Source: Ascidia mentula (lineage: Eukaryota; Chordata; Ascidiacea; Phlebobranchia; Ascidiidae). Taken from it: a stretch of 64,000 bases of DNA. How positions within the stretch are numbered: position 1 is the stretch's first letter; the number at the start of each line of letters is the position of its first letter. A program made the translations under genes and the position numbers. Location of the stretch: assembly GCA_947561715.1 (NCBI GenBank), contig OX387200.1, forward strand, positions 1,490,501-1,554,500, given 5' to 3'. This document shows, piece by piece, positions 1 through 11,391 of this stretch. Below the pieces are notes generated by a model. That model worked only from the letters and a program-made list of their open reading frames with translations. It made no database searches and was not told the origin of the DNA.

Positions 1-3000
1 CAATTTTCATGGGAATATAAGGTATTGCATTGTAGCAGTAGTGCCTTGCTTCTTTTTAAAAACATTGGTTTCAAGTAAACATTTTTTACATAGATTTGTT
101 TTACCTATGATACAGCATAAGTCAAAATCCTACCATTTTCAGTGCATCTAGCCTGCCCACCTACAGTTACTTTATTTATGGTACTAAGGTGCAATTTGAA
201 AAGTATGGTTTGTTGTATTTAGAAATGTTAATATTTGATTTTTACTTATTTTCGGAATATTCCCCAATAATGCGACACATTCTTTAAATTTATTGTTGCT
301 GTTACTTGTAAATTTTACCAATTCAATGTGTGTTTATTAGCATGAAACAGATTTTTTTACACACAGCAATGTAATCTTAAAATATTTTGGTCTCCCATCA
401 GCTGTTGGCTAATTAATGTCAGATTATAACAAACGAAAATATAAAATGGAAGATTTTGGGCATCTAAAACATATTAATTATAAAACGTTACTCATTTCTT
501 GCAGGGATATTTTTTATGTGTTTCAGTTGTACCAACACATCAGGAGTTACAAACGTAGTTTTCACCTTTTTTAATGTGCTGTCCAATTATTCCACTGCCA
601 CTTGGAGTATTGGAATAAATTCATTGATTAAGACGGCTGATTTTTCAGTGCAAGGTAAAAATACAAAAGTCTAATGTTAATAACAATATCGAATTTTACT
701 TTACGTATTTACAACAAGAAACTTGCTTCAGTTGTTGATATTTTCTTTAAACTACCTTTGAATGAATGTCTTTATCCTGGTAACACAATTTTCATTGTAA
801 CACAACCATTATTGAATTACATTTAAAACAGTATATATATTATTGGGGATAGTGTTTTACGCTTTGAAATTATTTGAACAGTGGTTACTGAAATGACTTG
901 CATTTACTTTCTGCTGGACCTAAGTGCAACCATTAAACTTTATAGTTTTTTTCGAGGATTTTTAAGAGAAAAATATAAAATTTGTAGAACAAACTTGATT
1001 AGTCATTTATTTACAAAACTAGCTAAGCAATAAGAACCACCTTAGGCTGTTTTAGGTACTTAAATTAAACATTATATTAGGCTTAACATTTTTTATGTGT
1101 TTAGATTGTCCGAATGACACTTTACCTTCCAGACCATTTATCGAAGCACTCAAACTTAATTATAAGTCACCAGGTCAGTTCAAATGTCCAGCAGGTCAAG
1201 AGTTGTTTTACTGTAACTCAACTCCTGGTATTGTAAATACAACTTGTAAAAATGATGCAACATGGTTTGGAGCTAATGGATTAGAATGTTGGTCAGGTAA
1301 ACTTGCTAAATTTAGTTTAGCTAAATACAAAAATAAAGTTTGTGCTAGAAAACATTTACAGAAATAGAAACATTTTATTATTATGGTGATGAACTGCAGA
1401 TGTCCAATGCACTAAATTAGTTATGTGAAATTGTTAGATAATTATATAAAGTTTTTTTTGACAAAAATTATTGTACTATTGTTGTTAAAAATACTTCATA
1501 AAAACTCTTACTTCAAATAAAGTGTGTTGCTAGTGGTAAATATATTGGTATAATTTTGTTGCCAATGGTGAGTGTTTGTAAATCAATAGTAGATGAACAT
1601 GTTAATGATTGCAAACGATCACAGATTTTATGTAAAATATTGTCTCGGCCGCTATATATTTTTACTAGATCCAACACCACAGCTTTCTGGAAACTTTACT
1701 GGGATAGAAAAAACTGTGGTGGTAATAAAGTGTTGTGTCACATCACATGTGTTTCCGCCTGTTACAAGCTACTCCATCTATATTGGAAATGTTGTTTATA
1801 TACAACAGGTTTGTTAGTTAATTACCGGGAAAAAACTATTACCATTGCTAATACCATAAATGTACTATAAAAATTACTCTGTTCTTGGCCAATAAATGAC
1901 AAAACACAATCAGTAGCACTGGTGAATTTTCTGTGTAAAATGTACCCCTAAACAGCATGTGGAAGGTCAACAAAGTCTTTTGATAAATAGTGATTTGCTT
2001 GCAGCTAAAAAGGTAAGTATATGTGGTTATGCTACTGAATTTATAATATGATACATGGCAGTGACAAATCTTTTACAATTTAGATCCATGTAAGTTTATA
2101 TTTGCAGGATTCGCAAGACTTCAGTTTTCTACTGAAAAGAGAAATGAACAATCAAATGGTTCATTGTCAGGTCACCTCAAACTACACAAAGTTGAAAAAT
2201 ATTTCAGGAAATTCTTCTGACCATCAACTTATAGTACACTGTAAGTTTTGTTATCTTAGTATTGCACAGGTTATTTGTTTTTTAGAATTGTCAATACAAA
2301 ATCCAGTTCCATTTATTGTTGCTTTTTTTTACCAAAATGTTGAACAACCAGGGGGGCAAATGCCACCAGGGGGATGGCTAAACCTCTAAGGTCCATTGTG
2401 TAGGCCTTGGGAAGTTCCCACCACCGAAACTTATTTTCATTGAAATACCAATATACGTCCTTTAGTAAAACAAAATGTTTTCCTTATCCCTGTTTCACAA
2501 GAGATCCTGACTAAGTGACCACATCACACAACAAAAAAAAATGGCATATTTGAAAAACCCTAACCTGGCCAAGTGCTTTTGTTTTGAGTGAACTTGAGTT
2601 CCATAAATATTTTTGTGATGTGATCAGTCAGTCAGGAACTCTTGTGAAAAACGGATATGCCTTTAACAATTAATGTTTATTCTGATTTTTCATGTCGGTC
2701 AAAGTGGACCGTAAAGTGTGGTTTTATATACTTAAAAGCTGAATTGAACATAAATTAGTGTCTTTGTTAAAAAATACAAATTTTACGTTTGATGTGTATT
2801 GATGTTAATGCCAGTATAAGTTACCAAGTTCTATGTATGCACAAAAAAAGTCATAATGATTGAGAGCTGCAGACAGGTTGTACATGCACTGTTTCAACCT
2901 GTAAGGTCTCATCAGTGCAGATGTTGACTGTGGCACTGTACTAGCTTTTACACTAGTAGGCACACTGATTTCCACTTTGTGGTGACTTTCGGCCAACGTC

Positions 3001-6000
3001 GATCCATTGGTTACCCTATACTGAGTACCGAACAAAAGAGACGAACCACTGTGGGGCGCACTATGGCCAAATGAAACTGTTTGGTAACCGAAGTGCTAAA
3101 AGCTGAAACCCAATTCAATATATCTGCATAAAAGTCATAATAATTAGGAGCTGCAGACAGGGTGTACACGCACCGTTTCAACAATAATAATTGAAAGCTA
3201 ACACAGTGTCACAGTCAACAACTGCACTGATGAGAACCTCACACGTTGAAACAGTGCATGTATACACCCTGTCTGCAGCTTTCAATTAAAAAGTTCTCTC
3301 ATGCAAAAATGAAGTTTAAATTCCAACTTTCAAATTTCAATTAAATGCATTTTGAGATGAAGGGTTACTAGCACATATTTTACAGAATTTTGTTGATTGT
3401 TTTTTGTTTGTTGTATTCAGATCCACCATCAATTCCCAACATTACTATACAGGGGTTATTTCAACAAACTGAAAACCAATATATTATTCTGCAAAACACC
3501 AGTATAAGCTTAAATTGCTCTGTGGATTCAAACCCCCAATCTCAATGTGTTTGGTCATATAATAACTTGAATGAAAGAAACAATTCATGCAACATAAGCA
3601 GATCATTTAGTAATTCAACAAATGCAACTTGTCAAGCCAATAATGGTATTGGTAATTCTAGCAGAACAACCATTTCAATTGTTTCTGTTCCAACATTTAG
3701 TAAGTCAGTTTTGAAGTTTCTTTTTGAATTTAGACATTTCTTTCTTTAAAACATTATCCAGGACAACCAAAGATAACAGTTAATGGTGAAACAGTTAATA
3801 ACAATGCAACAAAGCTTCTCAATGAAAGCAATGCTGTTAAATTTAAATGTACTGTTGACTACCAAAGTTATCTTGGTACAATCTTTAAATGGACAAAAGA
3901 TGGGATTGATGTGAATAGTGATAGCATTTTATCCCAAAATGTTACACCAAATGACAGTGGTACATATGTATGCAAGTCTTCTGATGTGTTTGGGAGTTTC
4001 CAAACAAGGATTAACATTGATGTTCAGTGTAAGTTTGCACCATAGAAAGTTTGCATGTGGTGATAATTTGAAATAGTTTATCCATTCAAATCTGCATGTT
4101 TTCGTATTTCTCTTAAAAACAGAGTGTTTTTTGACATGTTGCGTAAATAATTTGTTTTGGAAACTATTGCAAAATGTAGCATTCAGTAGAAATCTTAACT
4201 GACCCAAATTGTTCTGTTTAAGATTAACTACACCTTTGTTTGTATTGATGGATAACTGTGCTAGTGTATGGTATCTGGTGAATGAATTAATTATCATTAA
4301 ATAATTTGTTTTGTGTTTTATGTCTTGCTTAACCTGTTAATACCTGGGTGTTTTGTGGAGGTTTCTATTGGTTGCATTAGTTCTATTCCAAACACAAGTT
4401 CATATTTTTTGCAACTTACTTCTGTATTCCAAGCATAACTGTAGACATTTCATCGTGGAACAGGTTTTTTTCAAAAATTACTGCAACTGTTTCTTTATCT
4501 TTTTTTCCCTTTAAAAACTTTTACATTTAAACCTTTACCTTGTGTAGCAATTACTTATCACAACACTCAGGACATAGCCACTAATAATGTATTAGGATGA
4601 TTTTTCTTCTGTTTTAGTGTTTATTTTCAGTTCTATAAATCTGAAAACATAAAATGACACCCGAGGATGTCACTGAACATGAATAATATTAAATTTTGCA
4701 AAAATTCCATTACTTGCTTTACAATCAGAAAAAGCTAGACACTCTTTTGGTACAAGTTGCAGATTTTTCCTCAAACCATTTTTTACTATATGTGCATTAA
4801 AGCCAATGAATGATTGACCACTTAGCACAATGCTAATGATAACAATTAGACAATCGATAAATCATGTGTCAATTAACATTTGTTTAAACTATTTGAAATG
4901 ATAATTGTATATTTTTTGTAATTGTGCTAATGTTATCTTTGCAAGTTAAATTATTTTCATAGACCAACCATACACTGACAGCAATTTGAACTGCCAACCA
5001 AACCAACCATGTGATATTACTGTGTATTCAAATCCTCCACCTTCTGCATCTGTTTTAATGTCACCAGGTTTGTAATGCTTGAATCTTGCCATATCTTAAC
5101 ATTTGATTTATAAATATACTTTTTTAGGAGGTGGAAATGAAACTCTTTCACTGTTGTTAAGTACTCCACCGGTTTACACATATCAAATTAAGGTAAATTA
5201 TGTTGTTAAACAGTAGGGAATCATTTATTTGTTCTTGCAAGTTGCATTAAAGGTAGTATAATATTAAATGAAGGTTAACCTTTAATCCCATAATGGTTGG
5301 TTTACTTTAGTTGAGGCCGGTTACCAATACTTTTTTGGTGTGAAATGTGCCCATAAGGTTGACTTAAATAATAGATGTTGGAAAATATGATAAAAATGCA
5401 ATTTAGAATATATTCCATTAAAAGAAACCATTTATCTCTATGGGCATTAGTCAGGTGTCAAAGCAAAATATTTTGCATCTGTGGCAATATTATTTTAAAT
5501 ATAGTTTTATTGCTGCATGTCAAAAGTAATGCAACAAACTATGCACAGTGAGTTCTTTGTAATCCTAGTTTGGTTATTTATCTGTAGAAGCCAGCAGGAA
5601 CCTACACATTGCATGTCACAAATGCAATTGGAACAAGCTTGATTACAATAATGATATCTGCAATCACTACCAGCCAACTGGGATTGATTATTGGAATATC
5701 TGTTGCCGCTGTTGTTGTTGTGATTCTTGCAATAATACTTGCAGTATTTTGTTTCAAAAGATCAACAGGTTAGTGTGAAATTGTAACATGTTTCATGATG
5801 TTAAATTATTAAACCCAAAGTTTTGTTTCATATTAATGTTGTTATCTAGCAGATAACAAAATGAAAGGAACACCTGCAAAGGTTTCACAGGAAGCACCTG
5901 TTTATTTAGACACACATGTGTATGAAAACACACCTCCACAACCTAATACACCCACATATGAAAACACACCTGAGTATCAGAATGTGGCAACTTATCAAAC

Positions 6001-6052
6001 CACAACTGCAAACCAAAGTGCATCAGCATATGAAACATTTGGTTCCAGTTAA
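1..6052 (+). CDS. Gene A, 5'-partial: sushi/multi-Ig transmembrane receptor
   Basis: Likely a cell-surface receptor; ligand unknown. Exons are 1-21, 527-654, 1105-1296, 1669-1808, 2108-2240, 3421-3699, 3762-4028, 4963-5067, 5128-5192, 5588-5768 and 5853-6052, all with GT-AG introns and compatible phases. From the second base of the window the sum is 570 codons including the stop. Modules in order: end of an N-terminal domain; sushi-like module (exon 1105) with its four expected cysteines plus one extra; Ig split over exons 1669 and 2108; Ig (3421) with C, W and C; canonical I-set Ig (3762) ending NDSGTYVC; degenerate Ig over three exons; TM helix in exon 5588; tail with YENT twice and YQNV. 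Many N-x-S/T sites. Exon 3762 lacks four codons found in B to D. The signal peptide lies left of the window. D is its closest relative. Confidence 0.8.
2867..2920 (-). ncRNA. Type I hammerhead ribozyme motif, intron of gene A
   Basis: Read on the minus strand: stem I CTGCA pairing with TGCAG; core CTGATGA; stem II GACCT-TAC-AGGTT; core GAA; stem III ACAG pairing with CTGT across a 12-nt loop; then C as the cleavage-site base (GTC triplet). All core bases are present; the 10.1-11.1 pair is a G-U wobble. Predicted cleavage lies between 2872 and 2871. Farther out, AGTCA and TGACT can extend stem I beyond an internal loop. Small hammerheads of this type occur in Penelope-like elements and metazoan retrozymes. 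Confidence 0.6.
3151..3185 (-). ncRNA. Half hammerhead motif, 284 bases from the full one
   Basis: Same orientation as 2867-2920. It keeps GTTGAA, stem III (ACGG with CTGT), the GTC site and TGCAG, but lacks CTGATGA and half of stem II. Together with 2867-2920 it bounds one 284-bp repeat, as if an insertion began inside a ribozyme. Confidence 0.5.
3222..3278 (+). ncRNA. Hammerhead ribozyme motif, opposite orientation
   Basis: Stem I is CTGCA with TGCAG; CTGATGA at 3227-3233; stem II is weak (AAC with GTT); GAA at 3248-3250; stem III is ACAG with CTGT; C at 3273. All core bases are present. It faces the pair at 2867 and 3151 head to head. Confidence 0.5.
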
Positions 6053-7654
6053 AAGCACTTTAACTACTGATTTTAGAAAGAATGCGAATGTACTGACCAC
6101 TACTATGTATTTGAAACATGTATTTGGTTTAAGTTGATTTAAACTTAAGGTTAGTCAACATTATGACAAAAATTATTACAGTGCAATGTTTTTGTAAAAG
6201 TATTTTGTATTACATACGATCATCCATCATTTCGAGACAGAATGCGAATGTACTTTATTTGGTTTAAATTTGTTTAAACTTAAGGTTGGCCAACGTTGTG
6301 ATAACTTTCCTGGTAAAACCGCTGGTTCAAGTTTTTGCAGTGCGGTGTTCTTGTTAAACTTTTAGTTTCTCTTTGATTTTGAAGCTTATTCGAAAACGTA
6401 AAGTCGCCCAATGTAAATACCGGATAAGTTCAACCAATCAAGTACGGCTCCATTTACTTTCTTGTATTGCTGGGGTTAATGTTTTACCAGACTTTAGAGA
6501 ACACCTTCCTTTTGTTTGCCAGGGTATTGAGTATTACAGGAAGGTTGACTTCAAATGACTTTGTGTTCAACTTCCCTGTGTAAATTTACAATGTTGTAAG
6601 AACTGTGACCACTGTTTGTTCTCTATTCGTGTTTCCCTGACAGTGAAAATAACGTTTTCACTTAATGTCAATCACTGTGTGTTTTTAATATTTTATAAAT
6701 GAATGTGATCTTCGTTGCGTATTGGCTTTCATTTATGTGAAATTGTGCATCACTTACTTTTGTGATCAAACTAAGGTGATCAATATTACGTAGGGTTTTT
6801 ACGTAAAACAACATGCTTGGTGACGAATACGCGGAAGGCGGTTCACAGGCAAGACTCCTTTACAGAACTTCCGTGTTGGCAGGAAAGCTAATATGCGAAA
6901 TGTGTGTTTTGCTCTCTTCTCTATCCACCACCTTCTTTACTTACGAATAACCGATGCAATAAGTTTAACGAGAACACGGAACATGACCTTAGGAAGTTGC
7001 ACAAACATAGTTTTTTGAATGTTCTGTGATGAAATTCATCCGACCGCATTATGAAATAAATGGCCTTACTTTTGGGACAAGACACAATATTGCGTGAAAA
7101 CACTTTTCTGTTTGTAGGAAAACGAGGCGTGTCTTCAACCATAAATATGTTTGTTGTCGTTTTATAAATTCCTACATTTGATTTAACGACAGTGACCACT
7201 AAATTGAGTTTAAATCATTGTTATAACACAGCTTTTAATGGCGTCGCACTGCTGTAATTAATACTTTGCCACCGGAAAGTTCGATAGGTTACTGTGCGCT
7301 GGTGAACCCAACATATGTCTTGATATTAAAGCAAACCAGGAAGTAATTCTATGATGTTACAAGGAGTGCATGGGTGCCACGGCTTTATCATATTGCACAA
7401 TAGGTGCAGAAATATGGAGCACATTTTCACCGAAGTTTATTGATAAATGATTTTTGTCCGAAAAACAAAATTCACAGGTAGCACCTAAACAGATAATGCG
7501 AATTTCATCATTCAAGTTAGTGATCCTGAGAAAAAAGTACTTTTAAATCAGTTGCTTGACATCATAATGTCACATATACTGCATACTTACAGAAATATGG
7601 TCATACATAACCTTTAGTGTTATTTGCAATGGTGTAAGGGATGAGGTGTTGTGT

Positions 7655-9125
7655 GCAATGGTAGTGCAAACAAACCCTCGTAATATCCTGTTCGCGTACT
7701 AGGGTGGATATGTGTGTTCAAACAATCGTCTACTTTCACTTTCTTTGTTAGGATTATTAGACTTTAGGGTTATCATATTTGTCACCGCACAATTGCGAGT
7801 TATATCAGTCACGTAGACAAATTTCTAGTCCCAAATCTTAAACATCTGAACACTTTTTTCCCATTAGAACCGTTTTTCCCCCAGAATTAAACCAGGAGAA
7901 TACATTTGTGACTTGCTTCTTGCCATTTTGAATCAGACGAAAATCCCCCCAAAAAATAAATCGTGTTATCATATGCAAACCTTACGTTTATTGATCGTTT
8001 TGTATCTCAGAGCCGAAAATTCTAAATCCAAAAATAGCTTGCTTGAAAGCTGACCATGACGGTCTCCTGAACTAAATACAATCTTTATCACCCTCTTGCG
8101 GAGAAAAAGATATCTGGCCCAAATACACGCACCCCTAAAAATATATGAAATTTCTCAATTGTATAGAACGTAAATTCCTCTTCGTGGCTGTTGTCAGGAT
8201 TTATATACGTTTTAGAAGTATATTTTGGCACTAAGCAAAGTGGTGTAGGATATTCCAATGGCAAACACGACTTTTACATAACACAAAATCACATTAGAGA
8301 CCTGTACGCTATAAATAAAGCAATCATTTTTAGTGATGTTGTTTTCAACAAATTGTTGTTTCCATTCTGAAAAAAAACTAGGTCTTGACAAAATAAATTC
8401 AGTTTAGGGACTTTACCTAAAACATTTTGGCGATAGAGGGCGTTAGAATTTTACATAAAACCTTGAATGAGATTCGTTACCAGTCCAGGAAAAACTTTGT
8501 TCGGTTGTGGTAAACAATCCGGCAGTCTATTGATCATCAAAACTTTCAGCTGATATGTCAGGCCATAAAGTTGAACAGCGAAGCAATCTTTTGAATGAAG
8601 ATTGTTGTCGTCAAACTGTATTATCTTTTTCCACTTGTTTTATTGTAATGTACGTGTGTAAGAGTGTATCATGTGAATGAGGTTAGCGCATAATAAGCTT
8701 TTCCTATTGCTTTACCCGACTTCCTGATCGTTTGTGTTACGGCCGTGTATGCAAACAACTCTCAAATACTTACAAATATTACGTGTGTGTACATAGGCTA
8801 ATGCGTTGAAAGATGTGCATTCACTGATAAGTTGTTCCCAACTCTAGGATTCGGTCAATTTATCGAAAACTAACTTGGTCAGCCAATTCACAAACTAGAT
8901 TGAAAGTAAATGAATTTTTTGCAAAGTTATCGTGCGAGAAAGAAAACGTGCATAAATAAAAGTATTCTTTACAGTTTAAGACCATATTCAATTTGGCTCA
9001 TTTACATTTTATTGAACTTTGTTCTGGTGATGCATCTACGCGCATGGTTGGTTGACGCGTTTAGATTTGAATAGGAAATAAGGAAGGATATAAACATCAC
9101 ACGCTGTCCTGATCACATTGCGAGC
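7655..9125 (+). repeat. Internal direct repeat, left copy (unit 1)
   Basis: Similar to 10370-12030 in the same unit. Both begin at a block reading GTGCAAACAAACCCTCG and end near a block reading GCATGGTTGGTTGACG. The matching pair in unit 2 is at 27750-28795 and 30040-31350. A 4-base deletion near 7797 breaks an open frame that is intact in the right copy. Confidence 0.65.
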
Positions 9126-9746
9126 GACTTATTCCTTACACGACGCAGACAAAAATCTTAACCAAGTTTTTGATAATTAAGTTCGCTTGCGTAGCTGAAA
9201 TGGTTTGTTGCAACGTCAGTCTCGTAGTAATGATATGCCAACAGGTACTTGTTGGTTTCATCGCACACCGAACAAAATTACACAGCTACATAAGTAGACT
9301 AGAAACGTTGTTCGTTTTTCCTGTAGTAAGTGCAGGCTACTTTGGCAATAATGCTAGTTGTCATTCGACATAATTAAAAAAATATATTTTGATTGTATAG
9401 TTGCTGTACTTTACGATGTACGCCTGGACTAGAGCGCCGAACGTAATTTCTTGTTTTGAATGTAGTTACGTTATGCTACGTGTAAAATTTATACCTGCTG
9501 TGAGGGAGTCGGAAAATGCGCCGTCAGTTCGACGGGTTTCGCGGTTCACAAGCGTGACGACTGAGTTCCATTGTTTGCAATTTGCGTTAAATTGACGCTC
9601 CATTGAATCTCTGTTGCGCTTTGTTTGCATCACACACAATATAACAATAAAACAGGTGTCACGGTCGTGGGTCGTTTAACATTTTTGTGCAGCTTCAGGT
9701 TCCAGGGTAGCTGAGATATTTGTTGTGTAAAAGATTTTGTTTTACC

Positions 9747-9807
9747 ATGATCGTGAAACCATTACTTCAAGTTGCATTTGTTCTCTTATCTGGATGCTTC
9801 AGTAAAG
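9747..9807 (+). CDS. Orphan signal-peptide exon between A and B
   Basis: ATG opens a 20-codon stretch reading MIVKPLLQVAFVLLSGCFSK. It ends in phase 1 at a good donor (G|GTTAGT), the same phase as the first exons of B, C and D. The sequence has a basic start, a hydrophobic core and small residues, as in a secretory signal. No matching second exon follows before gene B's own signal exon at 16131. It could be an alternative first exon for B, since phase 1 fits exon 17009, or the remnant of a lost paralogue. The copy at 29419 keeps the frame and the donor with one replacement. Confidence 0.5.
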
Positions 9808-9950
9808 GTTAGTAAATGTTTGTCAATACTGCACTTTTTAGCTGTTTGCAACTTATAGAAGATTATCAGATAAACCAACATGTTACAATTGGCATCCAGG
9901 ATATTTTAAAGGTGGCGAGGTTTCAAAGTTTTTGGGGAAAATCTAATAAA

Positions 9951-10012
9951 CCTCCCCCCCAAATCTTACACTTGGTGACCCCGACGTGATCCAAGTGTAA
10001 GATTTGAGGGGG
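9951..10012 (+). mobile_element. LTR-element fossil: possible LTR end, primer-site-like and LTR start junction
   Basis: CCAAATCTTACA is followed by CTTGGTGACCCCGACGTGAT and then TGTAAGATTTG. The flanks are inverted repeats, as LTR ends (TG...CA) often are, and the middle resembles a Ty3/Gypsy-type primer-binding site. If so, this is a small broken fossil, and 9994 to about 10330 could be LTR-derived. The same structure is at 29624-29687, so it predates the unit duplication. Confidence 0.3.
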
Positions 10013-11053
10013 AATGTTTACTAGTTGACTGCGTGTTCACTGCGACTGACGTTTCCTGACTCCGCTTCAGTAACAAACAAAACTTGGGTTAGTTTGTTTT
10101 ATTCAGTTGACACCAAGATACGAACGAATATGTGCAGAATAGTGCGATTCCACACAACATGGCAAGCCCAAATGTAAAATGATTCTCACCACAAAAAAAC
10201 ACAGAATATATACACAATCAAGTATGCAATCGCGTGAGCCCACGACTCTTGTCATTTTGTCATTACGGTCAATTCTCATATACTTGTCTCAGACAGTTCC
10301 AAGAACTGTGGTATTTACCTGGGCGGTTAAGACTGCAAGTCATTACATCATAGCATAAACGTTACAGTGCAAACAAACCCTCGCAATATCCTGTTCGCGT
10401 ACTAGGGTGGATATGTGTGTTCAAACAATCGTCTACTTTCGCTTTCTTTGTTAGGACTATTAGGCTTTCGGGTTATCATATTTGTCACCGCACAATTGCG
10501 ACAGAGTTATATCAGTCACGTAGACAAATTTCTATTCCCAAATCTTAAACATCTGGACACTTTTTCCCATCAAGACTGTTTTTCCCCAGAATTAAACCAG
10601 GAGATTACATTTGTGACTTGCTTCTTGCTATTTTGTATCAGACGAAAAAAAACTCAAAAAATAAAATCTTGTGATCATATGCAAACCTTACGTTTATTGA
10701 TCGTTTTGTTTCTCAGAGCAAAAAACTCTAAACCCAAAAATAGCTTGCTTGAAAGCCGACCATGAACAGTCTCCTGAACTAAATACAATCTTTATCGCCC
10801 TCTTGCGGAGAACAAGATATCTGGCCCGTGTAAAATACACGCACCCCTCAATATATTTGAAACCACTGGTTTCTCAATTGTATAGAGCGTAAATTCTTAT
10901 TCTTGGCTGTTGGCAGGATTTATATGTGTTTTGCAGTATATTTTGGCACTGAGTAAAGTGGTGTAGGATATTCGAATTGGAAACACGGCTTTTCAATAAA
11001 ACAAAATCATATCAGAGACCTGTGCGGTGAAAAAAAGCAATCATTTTTGAGTG

Positions 11054-11391
11054 TAAGGTTCACAGGCTTCGCAGCCAAGGCATTGCAGCCAAGCTGGATC
11101 AGCCACTTTTCCCGACAAGTCGGAGCGAGATCTGAAAAATCAAGCTCCCGCTGAGGTTTGAACTCACGACCCTGGGCTAACCAGGCCCAACGCTCTACCA
11201 ACTGAGCTACAGGAGCTCACTGGTTTCACGGGGTATATTGTGGCCAAGGTACACTGGTGCGCAAGCGCACAACTTGTCAGGCGACCTTCACAACGTAGAG
11301 GATCTCCACCACCGTAATCAGACAACGCAGAAGTAATACCACGCTTTCGCATGCCTTGATGCTTATGCGAAAGCATGGCATTACTTCTGCG
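11054..11391 (-). mobile_element. tRNA-derived composite SINE, copy 1
   Basis: The insertion is flanked by the 13-base target duplication TCATTTTTGAGTG (11041-11053 and 11392-11404). Units 2 and 3 show the empty site (around 30717 and 44158). On the minus strand, 11216-11144 folds as a 73-nt tRNA-like cloverleaf with a 7-bp acceptor stem, an A box (TAGCTCAGTTGG) and a B box (GAGTTCAAACC). The anticodon arm is irregular, so it is not a working tRNA. The insertion ends in a foldback: 27-base arms 11326-11352 and 11365-11391 match at 25 positions. Ciona SINEs of composite type are known, but I cannot assign this one to a named family. Confidence 0.75.
11144..11216 (-). other. tRNA-like region inside SINE copy 1 (not a functional tRNA)
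   Basis: The acceptor stem (GCTCCTG with CGGGAGC), D arm and T arm are recognisable. The anticodon arm has an extra base pair, and the T stem has one mismatch. The loop would read GGT. It lies inside a SINE with target duplications, so I take it as an internal Pol III promoter. Confidence 0.6.

Noticed and set aside
2005-2012. Possible 8-nt microexon CTAAAAAG between a good acceptor and GTAAGT, also at 51437-51444
   Set aside because: Exon 1669-1808 ends in phase 0 and exon 2108 starts in phase 0. Adding 8 nt would break the frame in both A and D.
9401-9595. 64-codon frame repeated at 29073-29267
   Set aside because: The two units are recent duplicates, so identity is expected without coding. 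No splice or domain support.
11144-11216. Functional tRNA gene with GGT anticodon
   Set aside because: The anticodon arm is irregular, the T stem has a mismatch, and the sequence sits inside a SINE with target duplications.
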